DNA from: CAVPMN01 sp963706425
Lineage (GTDB): Bacteria; Actinomycetota; Acidimicrobiia; Acidimicrobiales; Acidimicrobilacustridaceae
Direction: 5' to 3'
Assembly (NCBI GenBank): GCA_963706425.1
Contig: CAVPMN010000020.1
Coordinates: forward strand, 372,001 to 436,000
DNA length: 64,000 nucleotides
Positions 26,638 to 35,735 of this stretch are shown piece after piece. The notes beneath the pieces are model-generated. The model was not told where the DNA came from. It made no database searches and was given only the letters and a program-made list of their open reading frames with translations. Both the position numbers and the translations under genes were made by a program. Every line of letters starts with the position of its first letter. The first letter of the stretch is position 1.

Positions 26638-29330
26638 TCAACCCTTGGCGTCGGCCCACGTGGCGCCGAACGACAGGTTGACCTCGAGGGGCACCCGCAG
26701 GTCGAACGCACCCGACATGGCGTCGAGCACGAGCGCCGTGGCGGCGTCCTTCTCGTCCGAGGTCACCTCGACGATCACCTCGTCGTGCACCTGCAGGATG
26801 AGCCGGCTGGTGAACCGACCCTGCTCGAGACCGCGCGTCGAGGCGCACGAGGGCGACCTTGAAGATGTCGGCGGCCAGGCCCTGGATGCCGGCGTTCATG
26901 GCCTGGCGCTCCCCCGCCTGGCGGATCCGGAAGTTGGACGAGCTCAGCTCGGCGATCTGGCGGCGACGGCCGAACAGCGTCTCGGTGTAGCCGCGCTCGC
27001 GTGCCTCGGCGACGGTGCGCTCCATGTAGGCCCGCACGGCCGGGAAGGCCTCGAAGTAGGCGTCGAGGATCTCCTGGGCCTCACCGGTGGGGATGCCCAG
27101 TCGCTGGCCGAGCCCGTAGGCCTCCATGCCGTAGGCCAAGCCGTAGGAGACCATCTTGGCCTTCGAGCGCTGCTCGATCGTGACCGCGTCGGGATCGACA
27201 TCGAACACCCGCGCCGCGGTGGTGGTGTGGATGTCGGCGTTCGACTCGAACGCGTTGATGAGCCCGGGGTCCTCGGCGAGGTGGGCGATGCAGCGCAGCT
27301 CGATCTGGTTGTAGTCCGCGACGAGGAACTCGAAGCCCTCGGCCGGCACGAACGCCCGGCGGAACGCCCGGCCGACCTCGCTGCGCACCGGGATGTTGTG
27401 CAGGTTGGGCGCGTCGGAGCTCAGGCGACCGGTGCGGGCGACGGTCTGGTTGAAGGTGGCATGGATGCGGCCGTCCGGCTGCACCTCGTTGAGCAGCCCC
27501 TCGCCGTAGGTGGAACGGAGCTTCTCGACCTCGCGATAGGCCAGCAGGTGCTCGATGATCGGGTGCTCGCCGGCCAGCTTCTCGAGTGACGCCGCGTCGG
27601 TGGAGAAGCCGGTCTTGGTCTTCTTCTGGGGCGTGAGGCCGAGGTCGTCGAAGAGCACCTCGCGCAGCTGCGGCGTGGAGTTGACGTTGAACTCGCGACC
27701 TGCGTCGGCCCAGATCTCCTTGCGCAACCGCTCGCAGTCGTCGCCGAGCTGCTGCGTTGAGACGGCGCAGCTCGGCGGCATCGACCCCGACGCCGACGAT
27801 CTCCATCTTGGCCAGCACGCGCACGAGCGGGATCTCGATGTCGTCGTTGAGCGCCCGCAGACCCCGCGGCGTCGAGCGCCTGGTCGAGCGGGTCGACGAG
27901 GAAGGCGACGGCGAGCGCCTGGCGGGCCGTCTGCTGGGCGATCGGCACCGCGTTGTCGCCGAAGTCGAGTTGGCCCTCGCCGACCCCGTCGTCGTCGGGC
28001 ATGCGCCGGTCGGCGAAGCGCTCGAGCAGCTCACCGAGCACGTAGCGCGACTCGGCCGGCTCGACGAGGTACGCGGCGATCATGGTGTCGAGCGCCCAGG
28101 TTGCGCACGTCGATGCCGAGCGGCTGCAGGCCGCGAATCAGTCTCTTTGGCATCGTGCGCCGCGATCGGTCGACCGCCCTCGCCGAACAAGCCGCCGAGC
28201 GCGGCCACGATCTCGGGCGCAGCGACGAGGCCGGCGGGCAGCCACGCCACCTCACCGGCGTCGCGATCGACGACGAGGGCCAGCCCTTCGAGCGCGCTGC
28301 GGCCCGCCAGCGCCGACCACCCTGCGGCCATGGCCAGCGGGCCCGGCGCGCTCGCCAATCCGTCGAGCAGCGCGAGTGCGTCGGCGACATCCGCGAGCTG
28401 GCGGACCTCGGCCTCGACCACCTCGCCGCCGCTCGTCGGCTGCGTCGTCTCGTCCGACGCGCCGATGGCTTCGATGAGGCGGTCGTAGAGCGTGCGGAAC
28501 TCGAGGAAGTCGAAGAGCCGGCGCACCTCTTCGAAGTCGACCTGGTCGGGGTCGAGCGGCGCGGGACCGGTGTCGAGCGCGACGTCGCAGACCAGCTGCA
28601 TCACCCGGGCGTTCTCGCGCACGTTGTCCTCGTGCTCGGCCAGGTTGGCCCGCAGCTTGGGGGTGAGCTCGTCGAGATGCTGATAGATGCCGTCGATGCC
28701 GCCGTAGGTGTTGATCAGCTTGGCGGCCGTCTTCTCGCCGACGCCCGGGACGCCAGGGAGGTTGTCGGACGTGTCGCCACGAAGGGCCGCGTACTCGACG
28801 TAGTCACGAGGCGCGACACCCGTGCGCTCGGCGATGCCGGCCTCGTCGTAGAGGGCGTAGTCGGACACGCCCCGCTTGTTGTAGAGCACCCGGACGTGCG
28901 GGTCTTCGACGAGCTGGTAGCTGTCGCGGTCGCCGGTGACGAGCAGCACGTCGTCACCCCGATCGCGGGCCTCGGTGGCGAGGGTGGCGAGGATGTCGTC
29001 GGCTTCGAACCCCGCCAGCTCCAGAATCGGTATGCCGAGCGATTCGACGACCTGGCGAACCAGGCCGATCTGCTGGCGCAGGATGTCGGGCGCGGCTTCG
29101 CGGTTGGCCTTGTAGGTGGCCACCACCTCGTGGCGGAAAGTGGGCTCGGGCCGATCGAACGCCACCGCGACGCTGTCGGGCCGGTGGTCGCGCACCAGGT
29201 TGATGAGCATCGACGTGAAGCCGAACACCGCGTTGGTGACCTGACCCGACGCGGTGGCCATGTCGGACGGGAGCGCGAAGAAGGCGCGGTAGGTGAGCGA
29301 GTTGCCGTCGATGAGCATCACGGTCGCCAT
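26638..29330 (-). CDS. polA: DNA polymerase I, five +1 frameshifts
   Basis: The complete polA is readable only after removing five single bases: near 28157 (AAA run; joins HDAK to RLIRGLQPLG), 28107 (GGG; joins VRNL to ALDTMIAAYL), 27870 (GGGG; joins QALDAAG to LRALNDDIEI), 27757 (joins ELRRLNA to QLGDDCERLR) and 26842 (GG; joins VRLDAR to LEQGRFTSRL). The result is about 895 residues, normal for PolA. The 5'-3' exonuclease domain is at the N-terminus (LIDGNSLTYRAFFALP), the polymerase motifs are VADYNQIELR, RSKAKMVSYGLAYGMEAYGL and LQVHDEVIVE. PolA is needed for repair and Okazaki-fragment processing, so errors in the sequence are far likelier than a dead gene. Confidence 0.85.
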
Positions 29331-29338
29331 CGCCGCGC

Positions 29339-29344
29339 AGCCTA
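29339..29344 (-). promoter_or_regulatory. -10 box (TAGGCT) of leaderless polA transcript
   Basis: On the minus strand TAGGCT ends 8 nt before the polA ATG, without a ribosome site. Confidence 0.5.
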
Positions 29345-29381
29345 CCGGGGGCCAATCCGGACGCGAGCGCGCCGCCGCCGA

Positions 29382-29966
29382 CTACGGCGACGGAGGAGCC
29401 AGCTCGCCGTCGATGATCTTGGCGGCGATGTCCTTCATCGTCATGCGCTCCTGCATGGCGGTCTTCTGGATGAAGGCGAAGGCGTCGGACTCGGAGAGGG
29501 CGAAGTGGTCCATGAGCCGGCCCTTGGCCCGATCGACCACCTTGCGGGTCTCGAGCTGATCTTCGAGGGTCTGGGCCTGGTCGTGCAACGCCTTGATCTC
29601 GTGGAAGCGCCCGAGCGCCACCTCGATGGCGGGGATGAGCTCGCTGCGCTGGAACGGCTTGACGAGGTAGGCCAGCGCGCCGGCGTCACGCGCCTGCTCG
29701 ATGAGGTCGCGCTGGCTGAACGCGGTGAGGATCAGCACGGCGGCCCGCCGCTCGCCCGAGATCTCCCGGGCCGCCGACAAGCCGTCGAGGCCGGGCATCT
29801 TGATGTCGAGGATGGCGATGTCGGGCTCGTGCTGCTTGACCAGCTCGACGGCCTCGTCGCCCCGCCCGGTCTCGCCCACGACGTCGTAGCCCTCCTCTTC
29901 GAGGGTCTCCTTGAGATCGAGCCGGATGATGGCCTCGTCCTCGGCGATGACGACGCGGGTGGGCAT
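29382..29966 (-). CDS. ANTAR-domain response regulator
   Basis: A 194-residue regulator with an N-terminal receiver domain (VVIAEDEAIIRLDL acidic pocket, phospho-acceptor Asp in DIAILDIKMPGLDG, Lys in LVKPFQRSEL) and a C-terminal ANTAR RNA-binding domain (KVVDRAKGRLMDHFALSESDAFAFIQKTAM). ANTAR proteins bind two-hairpin RNA and prevent termination. Orthologues are widespread in actinobacteria (PdtaR in mycobacteria). No histidine kinase is adjacent. The start MPTRVVIAEDE is decided by the receiver fold and by the TACGAT box 9 nt upstream. Confidence 0.93.
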   Translation of the reverse strand: MPTRVVIAEDEAIIRLDLKETLEEEGYDVVGETGRGDEAVELVKQHEPDIAILDIKMPGLDGLSAAREISGERRAAVLILTAFSQRDLIEQARDAGALAYLVKPFQRSELIPAIEVALGRFHEIKALHDQAQTLEDQLETRKVVDRAKGRLMDHFALSESDAFAFIQKTAMQERMTMKDIAAKIIDGELAPPSP

Positions 29967-29975
29967 GCTCGGCGC

Positions 29976-29981
29976 ATCGTA
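29976..29981 (-). promoter_or_regulatory. -10 box (TACGAT) before ANTAR regulator
   Basis: TACGAT on the minus strand lies 9 nt before the ATG at 29966; the gene is probably leaderless. Confidence 0.5.
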
Positions 29982-30025
29982 GTGTCTGCGCTCCCCTGCC
30001 CCGGCCACCGCGGGTGGACGGGGCC

Positions 30026-30325
30026 TCAGGGGTTGCCGGCCGCCTCGATCAGCTTGTCGAGCAACTCGTCCTGGGTGCGCTCGAGTCGCTCGATCGACGC
30101 CTGCAGCTCGGCCCGGTGCCGCTGCATGGCGGCGGCGTGTCGCTCGGCGTCGCGATGCTCGCGCTCGGCGATGGGTGTCTCGGACACCAGGGAGCGGATG
30201 CGGGCCTCGTCGGCCTCGTCGGCGAAGTGGGCGAGCTGCTCGTCGGCCACCGCCAGGTCGCGGCGCGACTGCTTGAGCTGCTCGGACACCTCCGCCAGCC
30301 GCCGTTCGAGCAGCGAGCGGGTCAT
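30026..30325 (-). CDS. Small coiled-coil protein
   Basis: A 99-residue protein that is almost wholly charged alpha-helix with heptad spacing of Leu/Ala (LLERRLAEVSEQLKQSRRDL and ELQASIERLERTQDELLDKL), i.e. a two-segment coiled coil broken around SETPIAE. No catalytic motif. It is similar in layout to small conserved actinobacterial coiled-coil proteins, function unknown. It starts at ATG 30325 behind a TACACT box. Confidence 0.7.
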   Translation of the reverse strand: MTRSLLERRLAEVSEQLKQSRRDLAVADEQLAHFADEADEARIRSLVSETPIAEREHRDAERHAAAMQRHRAELQASIERLERTQDELLDKLIEAAGNP

Positions 30326-30332
30326 GGGCCAG

Positions 30333-30338
30333 AGTGTA
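30333..30338 (-). promoter_or_regulatory. -10 box (TACACT) before coiled-coil gene
   Basis: TACACT on the minus strand ends 7 nt before the ATG at 30325; no ribosome site is seen. Confidence 0.5.
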
Positions 30339-30345
30339 CGGCTGC

Positions 30346-30906
30346 ATGCCCGAGCACCGTGGTTCTCCCCTCCGTCGCCGATCGCGACCGACCGCACGAC
30401 GGTGGCCGGCCCTCGTCGCGATCGCTCTGGCGGTCTCGCTCGGCCTGTCGTGCGCCGACGACCCCGAGGCCGGCCCCTCCGCCGGCGGCTGTGTGGGCCC
30501 AGCCGAAGAGCCGCTCGATCCGGGCTCGTCGTTGCACCTGCTGCCCAACGCCCCCACCGTCGAGGGCGCGGCCGCACCCACCTCGGGCCCCCACGTGATG
30601 GGCACCACCGTGCAGGGGGTGGTGGCCGAACCGCTGCCGGCGGCCATCCAGGTCGGCGTGCTCGAGCGGGGCGATGTCCTGGTGCAGTACGGCCCGGCGA
30701 TCGAGGGCCCAGCGATCGACGACACTGCCACGAGCGGCTCCGGGTTGGCCGATCTGGCCGGCGAGCACGTGGTGGTCGCTCCCAACCCCTCGGTGGACGG
30801 CGTGGTGGCCACCGCCTGGCGCCATCGACTCACCTGCTCGGGCGTCGACCGGGACGAGCTCGACGCGTTCGTCGACCGATTCGCCGATCAGGGGCCACAG
30901 ATGTGA
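30346..30906 (+). CDS. Lipoprotein with DUF3105-like domain
   Basis: A 186-residue exported protein: basic N-terminus, hydrophobic core (ALVAIALAVSLGLSC) ending at a Cys that fits a lipobox, then a domain with TSGPHVMGTTVQGVVAEPLP and IQVGVLERGDVLVQYGP, resembling DUF3105, where a His-containing SGPH segment is conserved. Probably anchored on the outer face of the membrane. Function of the family is unknown. ATG 30346 is preferred over the GTG at 30334 because it immediately precedes the signal sequence. Confidence 0.75.
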   Translation: MPEHRGSPLRRRSRPTARRWPALVAIALAVSLGLSCADDPEAGPSAGGCVGPAEEPLDPGSSLHLLPNAPTVEGAAAPTSGPHVMGTTVQGVVAEPLPAAIQVGVLERGDVLVQYGPAIEGPAIDDTATSGSGLADLAGEHVVVAPNPSVDGVVATAWRHRLTCSGVDRDELDAFVDRFADQGPQM

Positions 30907-30944
30907 GGAGAGCCTCGGCGAGCCACTGCTACGTTGAACGCTGC

Positions 30945-31028
30945 GCGGCGGTGCTGGAACCGGCATACAGGGCAGGCTCAAACCCTGCTGCCCTTCGGGG
31001 CTTGTGGGTTCGAATCCCACCCGCCGCA
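30945..31028 (+). tRNA. tRNA-Leu (anticodon CAA)
   Basis: A class II tRNA of 84 nt. Acceptor stem GCGGCGG/CCGCCGC, T8-G9, D stem CTG/CAG, anticodon stem GCAGG/CCTGC enclosing CTCAAAC (anticodon CAA), a long variable arm with GCCC-TTCG-GGGC, T arm GTGGG-TTCGAAT-CCCAC, and discriminator A73, as required for leucine tRNAs. CCA is not encoded. A selenocysteine tRNA was considered because of the long variable arm but the anticodon loop does not place UCA correctly. Confidence 0.93.
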
Positions 31029-31030
31029 CG

Positions 31031-31165
31031 ATGAGGCTCCGACGACGACTCCGCCTGCGCCATCTCGTGCTCGCCTTCGCCCTGGGTGCGGTCGCGGGCA
31101 TCACGGTCTATCGCCGCTCCCGACTCGAGGCCAGCGCGCGCCAGTTCCGCGCCGAGTACGGATGA
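31031..31165 (+). CDS. Possible small membrane protein after tRNA
   Basis: A 44-codon frame starting 2 nt after the tRNA: an Arg-rich N-terminus (MRLRRRLRLRH), one hydrophobic segment (LVLAFALGAVAGITVY) and a charged tail (RRSRLEASARQFRAEYG). The pattern fits a single-pass membrane protein, but no ribosome site exists because the preceding bases are the tRNA. Translation would need processing at the tRNA 3' end to leave a nearly leaderless message. Tentative. Confidence 0.4.
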   Translation: MRLRRRLRLRHLVLAFALGAVAGITVYRRSRLEASARQFRAEYG

Positions 31166-31247
31166 ACCCGCCCGCCCGTGTCTCCTTCGTCCTCCCTGTC
31201 TCGGCGGCGGTGAAACCACTGGCGGGTCTGCGAGGTCTGAGGCACCC

Positions 31248-32423
31248 ATGATCGTCTTCACGTTCCCCGGCCAAGGGTCGCAGCGGCCCGGCATGGGTGA
31301 GCCGTGGGTGGGGCACCCGTCGTGGGAGCTCGTCGACGAGGCCGGCGATGCCGTCGGCCGGGACGTGAGCCGCCTGTTGCTGCACGCCGAGGCCGACGAG
31401 CTCAAGCAGACCGACAACGCCCAGCTGGCCACGTTCGTGCTCAGCCTGGTGGTGCTCGACGCAGTCGAGCGCACCGGCGTCGAGCCGGCGGCCGTGGCCG
31501 GGCACAGCCTGGGCGAGTACACCGCGCTCGTCGCGGCCGGCGCACTGGGGTTCGACGATGGCGCTCGGCTGGTCGCCGCTCGGGGCGCAGCCATGCACGC
31601 GGCGGGCACGGAGCGCGCCGGCACCATGGCCGCCGTGCTCGGGTTGGGCGACGACGACGTCGATGTCGCCTGCGCCCGCGTCGACGGTGACGTGTGGGTC
31701 GCCAACTACAACGCACCCGGTCAGGTGGTGGTGGCAGGCAGCGCCGAGGCCATCGCCGACCTCACGGTGGTGGCCAAGGAGGCCGGCGCGAAGAAGGTGC
31801 TGCCGGTTCCGGTGAGCGGAGCGTTCCACACGCCGTTCATGGCGCCGGCACGAGACCGGCTGCGCAAGGCCATCGCCGAGGCCGACCTGCGCGACGCCGA
31901 GTTGCCCGTGTACGCCAACGTCGACGCCCAGATGCACCGCACGGCGGGCGACTGGTCGAGCCTGCTCGGCGCCCAGCTCTGCAGCCCGGTGCGCTGGCGA
32001 CAGACGCTGCACAACCTCGACCACGACGGCTACGGCACCCTGGTCGAGCTGGGTCCGGGCAACGTGCTGACCGGCATGGCCAAGCGCACCCTCGGCGACG
32101 CGGTCGTGCAATCGGTCTCCGGCCCCGACGACCTCGACCGCCTGCTCGAGACGCTCGCCACCCCGACCGCCGCGGTGGCCGGCGCCCATGAAGGCGAGCA
32201 CCTCTTCGCCACCGAGCGGCTGGTGGTGAGCCCCGGGGCGGGGTTGTTCACCCCGGTCGAGGGGGTCGAGGCCGGGAGCACCCTCGAGCCGGGCCAGCTG
32301 GTGGGCACCGTCGGAGACCGTGAGGTGCGCTCACCGTTCGCAGGGGTCGTGATGGGGATGCTGGCGTCGGCCGGTGAACGGCTGACGCCGAGTCAGCCGG
32401 TGGCCTGGCTGCGGACGCCTTGA
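31248..32423 (+). CDS. fabD: Malonyl-CoA:ACP transacylase with C-terminal biotinyl/lipoyl-like domain
   Basis: A 391-residue protein. Residues 1-300 are FabD, which loads malonate on ACP: VFTFPGQGSQRPGMG, nucleophile in AGHSLGEYTAL, SGAFHTPFM with the catalytic His, and ELGPGNVLTGM. Residues ~320-391 (VVSPGAGLFTPVEGVEAGS to SPFAGVVMGMLASAGERL) have the repeated beta-hairpins of a biotinyl/lipoyl domain but lack an acceptor Lys in the central turn. Ordinary FabD ends near 310 residues, so this is an extra domain. It is the first gene of the fab cluster; its TGA overlaps the fabH ATG (TGATG). Confidence 0.9.
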   Translation: MIVFTFPGQGSQRPGMGEPWVGHPSWELVDEAGDAVGRDVSRLLLHAEADELKQTDNAQLATFVLSLVVLDAVERTGVEPAAVAGHSLGEYTALVAAGALGFDDGARLVAARGAAMHAAGTERAGTMAAVLGLGDDDVDVACARVDGDVWVANYNAPGQVVVAGSAEAIADLTVVAKEAGAKKVLPVPVSGAFHTPFMAPARDRLRKAIAEADLRDAELPVYANVDAQMHRTAGDWSSLLGAQLCSPVRWRQTLHNLDHDGYGTLVELGPGNVLTGMAKRTLGDAVVQSVSGPDDLDRLLETLATPTAAVAGAHEGEHLFATERLVVSPGAGLFTPVEGVEAGSTLEPGQLVGTVGDREVRSPFAGVVMGMLASAGERLTPSQPVAWLRTP

Positions 32424-33355
32424 TGCCCGGCGCCGCCATCGTGGGCTGGGGCACGGCCCTCCCCGGTGAGGTGGTGACCAACGCCGATCTCGAGGCCACC
32501 CTCGACACGACCGATGCCTGGATCACCGAACGCACCGGCATCAAGGAGCGCCGCATCGGCAGCACGACCACGGCGCTGGCGATCGAGGCCGGTCGAGCCG
32601 CGCTCGCTCGGGCCGGCGTCGACGGCGAACAGGTCGACTCGGTGATCGTCGCCACGTCGACGCCCGACCGCCATCTCCCCGCCACCGCATCGGCCGTCCA
32701 GGCCGCCCTCGGCACCTGTGGTGGCGCGTCCGACGTCAACGCCGCCTGCTCAGGGTTCGTCTACGGGCTGATGCACGCCCATGGCCTGATCGCGCTCGGG
32801 GTCGAGCGGGTGCTGCTGATCGGGTCGGAGACGATGAGCACCATCGTCGACTGGTCCGATCGCAACACCGCCATCCTCTTCGCCGACGGTGCGGGCGCCG
32901 TGCTGTTGGAGGCCCGGGACGGACCCGGCCAGCTCCTCGGCTGGGATCTCGGCTCTGATGGCAGCGGCGCCGAGCTGCTGTTCGCCGAACGGGGCGGCTA
33001 CCTGCGCATGGAAGGCCGCGAAGTGTTCCGCCGGGCCGTGCGAGCCACGGTGGAGTCGTCGCAGCTGGCCCTCGAGCGAGCAGGGGTCACCGCCGCCGAC
33101 GTGGCCCTCGTCGTGCCCCACCAGGCCAACATCCGCATCATCGAGGCAGCCTGCCAGCGTCTCGGCATCCCGTTCGAACGCACCGCCTCGGTGCTCCATG
33201 CCACCGGCAACACCTCGTCGGCTTCGATCCCCCTGGCCCTCGCCGATGCCATCGAGCGAGGCCAGGTTCACCACGGTGACCTGCTGCTGCTCGTAGGGTT
33301 CGGCGCCGGGATGAGCTGGGCGAGCGCCGTCATCCGCTGGGAGCCAGACACGTGA
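32423..33355 (+). CDS. fabH: 3-oxoacyl-ACP synthase III
   Basis: A 310-residue condensing enzyme that starts fatty-acid chains by joining acyl-CoA to malonyl-ACP. The Cys-His-Asn triad is visible: DVNAACSGFVYG (Cys), VVPHQANIR (His) and HATGNTSSASIPLAL (Asn). The ATG at 32423 shares bases with the fabD stop. Acyl-CoA preference (acetyl or branched) cannot be read. Confidence 0.95.
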   Translation: MPGAAIVGWGTALPGEVVTNADLEATLDTTDAWITERTGIKERRIGSTTTALAIEAGRAALARAGVDGEQVDSVIVATSTPDRHLPATASAVQAALGTCGGASDVNAACSGFVYGLMHAHGLIALGVERVLLIGSETMSTIVDWSDRNTAILFADGAGAVLLEARDGPGQLLGWDLGSDGSGAELLFAERGGYLRMEGREVFRRAVRATVESSQLALERAGVTAADVALVVPHQANIRIIEAACQRLGIPFERTASVLHATGNTSSASIPLALADAIERGQVHHGDLLLLVGFGAGMSWASAVIRWEPDT

Positions 33356-33392
33356 TCACACATCGCACACCGTTCGGCGAGGAGTCGGCCCG

Positions 33393-34142
33393 ATGAGTCG
33401 GGTGGTGCTGGTCACCGGTGGGGCCCGGGGCATCGGCCTCGCCACCGCTCGCGCCTTCGCCGCCGAGGGCGCCAGGGTGGCCATCACCTATCGCACCACG
33501 CCGCCTCCAGACGATCAGTTGGCGGACGATCAGGTGGCCGACGAGCAGGCCAAGGGTCTGCTCTGCATCCCGTGCGATCAGAACGACGCCGCCCAGGTCG
33601 ACGAGGCGTTCGCGCGAGTCGAGGCCGAGCTCGGCCCGGTCGAGGTGCTCGTGGCCAACGCCGGCATCACCGACGACATGCTGGTGCTGCGCATGTCCGA
33701 TGACGCCTTCGCCCGCGTGGTCGACACCAACCTCGTGGGCGGCTTCCGCGTCGCCCGGCGGGCCGTGCAGAAGATGATGCGGGCGCGTTGGGGCCGGATC
33801 GTCTTCGTCGGGTCGGTGGTCGGCACCACCGGCCAAGCCGGTCAGGCCAACTACGCCGCGTCCAAGGCCGGCCTGGTCGGGCTGGCCCGATCGCTGGCGC
33901 GAGAGTTCGCGTCGCGGGGCATCACGGTCAACGTGGTCGCACCGGGGCCCATCGGCACCGACATGCTGGCGGCGCTCGACGACGACCGGCGACAACTGAT
34001 CGCCGCCGCCGTCCCCCTCGGCCGGCTGGGCGACCCCGACGAGGTGGCCGCCACGGTGCGGTTCCTCGCGTCGGACCAGGCCGGCTACATCACCGGCGCC
34101 GTGATCCCGGTCGACGGCGGCCTCGCCATGGGTCCGTGGTGA
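33393..34142 (+). CDS. fabG: 3-oxoacyl-ACP reductase
   Basis: A 249-residue short-chain dehydrogenase: VLVTGGARGIGLATA coenzyme site, VANAGITDD, catalytic Ser in FVGSVVGTTG and YAASKAG (YxxxK), and C-terminal YITGAVIPVDGGLAMG. Its place between fabH and acpP supports the fatty-acid reductase role. A short acidic insertion (PPPDDQLADDQVADEQ, residues 38-53) lies after the second strand and is unusual. Confidence 0.93.
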   Translation: MSRVVLVTGGARGIGLATARAFAAEGARVAITYRTTPPPDDQLADDQVADEQAKGLLCIPCDQNDAAQVDEAFARVEAELGPVEVLVANAGITDDMLVLRMSDDAFARVVDTNLVGGFRVARRAVQKMMRARWGRIVFVGSVVGTTGQAGQANYAASKAGLVGLARSLAREFASRGITVNVVAPGPIGTDMLAALDDDRRQLIAAAVPLGRLGDPDEVAATVRFLASDQAGYITGAVIPVDGGLAMGPW

Positions 34143-34226
34143 GCGCCGACCGAGGCCCGGGTCAGCGGCGCGTACCATCGACCCCGTCGACCGACGGGGC
34201 GACCATCAGAGGAACGGAGAGCACAC

Positions 34227-34463
34227 GTGAGTGACGACACCTTCGAGCGGTTCAAGAAGTGCGCCGTCGAGGTCCTGGCCGTGGAAGACGGTCAGGTCAC
34301 CGTCGAGGCCAGCTTCGGCGACGACCTCGACGCCGACAGCCTCGATCTGGTCGAGCTGGTCATGGCGCTCGAGGAGGAGTTCGACATCACGGTCGACGAG
34401 TCGGAGCTCGACGGCATCGAGACGGTCGGGCAGGCCCTCACGCTCGTCCAGTCGAAGCTCTGA
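34227..34463 (+). CDS. acpP: Acyl carrier protein
   Basis: A 78-residue acidic protein carrying acyl chains on phosphopantetheine attached at Ser in DDLDADSLDLVELVMALEEE (DSL motif, about residue 38). It starts at GTG 34227 with AGAGGAACGGAGAG upstream and its stop overlaps the fabF ATG (TGATG). Confidence 0.95.
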   Translation: MSDDTFERFKKCAVEVLAVEDGQVTVEASFGDDLDADSLDLVELVMALEEEFDITVDESELDGIETVGQALTLVQSKL

Positions 34464-35671
34464 TGAGCCCGGCCCCCACCTCGACCTCCCCCGCAGGTGA
34501 CCGCCGCAGGGTGGCGGTCACGGGGGTGGGCGTGGTGGCGTCGTGCGGCGTCGGGGCGGAGGCGTTCTGGGCGGGGCTGCTCGCCGCACCGCCGGAAGGC
34601 GAGCGACGCGTGCCCGACTTCGAGCCGGCGGCCTACTTCGCCAACCCGAAAGAAGCGCGGCGCACCGACCGCTTCACCCAGTTCGCGCTGGCCGCCACCC
34701 AGGAGGCGCTGGCGGCGTCCGGTGAGCCCCAGGTCGAGCCCCTGCGTCGGGGCGTGTGGATCGGCACGGGCGTGGGCGGGCTGATCACCGTCGAGGATCA
34801 GGTGGTCGTGCGCCACGAGCGGGGCGATCGGCGGGTGTCGCCGTTCCTCGTGCCGATGATGATGGCGAACGCCGCGGCCGCGGCGGTCTCGATGCGCTAC
34901 GGCTGGCAGGGTCCGTGCGAGACGACGGTCACGGCCTGTGCGGCGGGCACCCACTCGATCGGCAACGGCGCCCGGCTGATCAGCAGCGGCCGGTGCGATG
35001 CCGTGCTGGCCGGCAGCAGCGAGGCGGCGATGACGCCCACCGGCATCGCCGGCTTCACCAACATGACGGCGCTGTCGTCGTCGGGGGTGTCCCGACCGTT
35101 CGACCGCGACCGCGACGGGTTCGTGATGGCCGAAGGTGGCGCCGTGCTGCTCCTCGAGGAGTGGGACTCGGCCATCGCCCGGGGCGCCACCATCCTCGCC
35201 GAGGTGCTCGGCAGCGCCAGCACGGCCGACGCCCACCACATCACCGCACCGTCACCCGGTGGCAGCGGCGCCATCGCCTGCATGGAGCTGGCCCTGGCCG
35301 ACGCCGGCGTCGACCCCGGCGATGTGCGCCAGATCAACGCCCACGGCACCTCGACGCCGCTCAACGACGCCGCCGAGGCCGAGGCCATCGCCAAGCTCTT
35401 CGGCGCCGACGGACCGCCGGTCACGTCGATCAAGGGCATCACCGGCCACTCGCTCGGCGCCGCCGGCGCCATCGAGGCGGTGTCGGTCGTCCTGTCGATG
35501 AGCCACGGCCTCATCCCACCCACGTCGGGCTACACGACCCCCGATCCCGATATGCAGCCCATCGACGTGGTGCACGGCGAGCCCCGGCCCTGGGAGCCCG
35601 GCCCGACGTTGTCGAACAGCTTCGGCTTCGGCGGCCACAACGGCTGCCTGGTGATCGCGCCACCTGCCTGA
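34463..35671 (+). CDS. fabF: 3-oxoacyl-ACP synthase II
   Basis: A 402-residue chain-elongating condensing enzyme. The Cys-His-His triad is visible: VTACAAGTHSIGNGA (Cys), INAHGTSTPLND (His) and GHSLGAAGAIEAV (His), with SNSFGFGGHNGCLV at the C-terminus. The start at ATG 34463 is decided by overlap with acpP. The gene ends 17 bp before the first 47-bp palindrome. Confidence 0.95.
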   Translation: MSPAPTSTSPAGDRRRVAVTGVGVVASCGVGAEAFWAGLLAAPPEGERRVPDFEPAAYFANPKEARRTDRFTQFALAATQEALAASGEPQVEPLRRGVWIGTGVGGLITVEDQVVVRHERGDRRVSPFLVPMMMANAAAAAVSMRYGWQGPCETTVTACAAGTHSIGNGARLISSGRCDAVLAGSSEAAMTPTGIAGFTNMTALSSSGVSRPFDRDRDGFVMAEGGAVLLLEEWDSAIARGATILAEVLGSASTADAHHITAPSPGGSGAIACMELALADAGVDPGDVRQINAHGTSTPLNDAAEAEAIAKLFGADGPPVTSIKGITGHSLGAAGAIEAVSVVLSMSHGLIPPTSGYTTPDPDMQPIDVVHGEPRPWEPGPTLSNSFGFGGHNGCLVIAPPA

Positions 35672-35688
35672 CCCCTCCCCGAACCACC

Positions 35689-35735
35689 AAATCGGTGCGT
35701 GAAACAACCCATACGGTTGTTTCACGCACCGATTT
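35689..35735. repeat. 47-bp palindromic element, copy A
   Basis: A perfect 21-bp inverted repeat (arm begins AAATCGGTGCGTGAAACAAC) with loop CATAC. It is the exact reverse complement of copy B at 36233-36279. It lies between fabF and ogt and supplies the last codons and TGA stop of ogt (minus strand). It could act as a bidirectional transcription barrier between the convergent genes, but the long stem and the second copy point to a mobile palindromic (REP/MITE-like) element. Confidence 0.9.

Noticed and set aside
30945..31028. Selenocysteine tRNA
   Set aside because: The long variable arm and CTCAAAC loop suggested it, but stems place CAA, not UCA, at positions 34-36. The 7-bp acceptor stem and A73 fit tRNA-Leu.
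35689..35735. Simple intrinsic terminator of fabF
   Set aside because: A 21-bp perfect stem without a T-tract, plus an identical inverted second copy inside a reading frame, fits a repeat element better, although it may also stop transcription.
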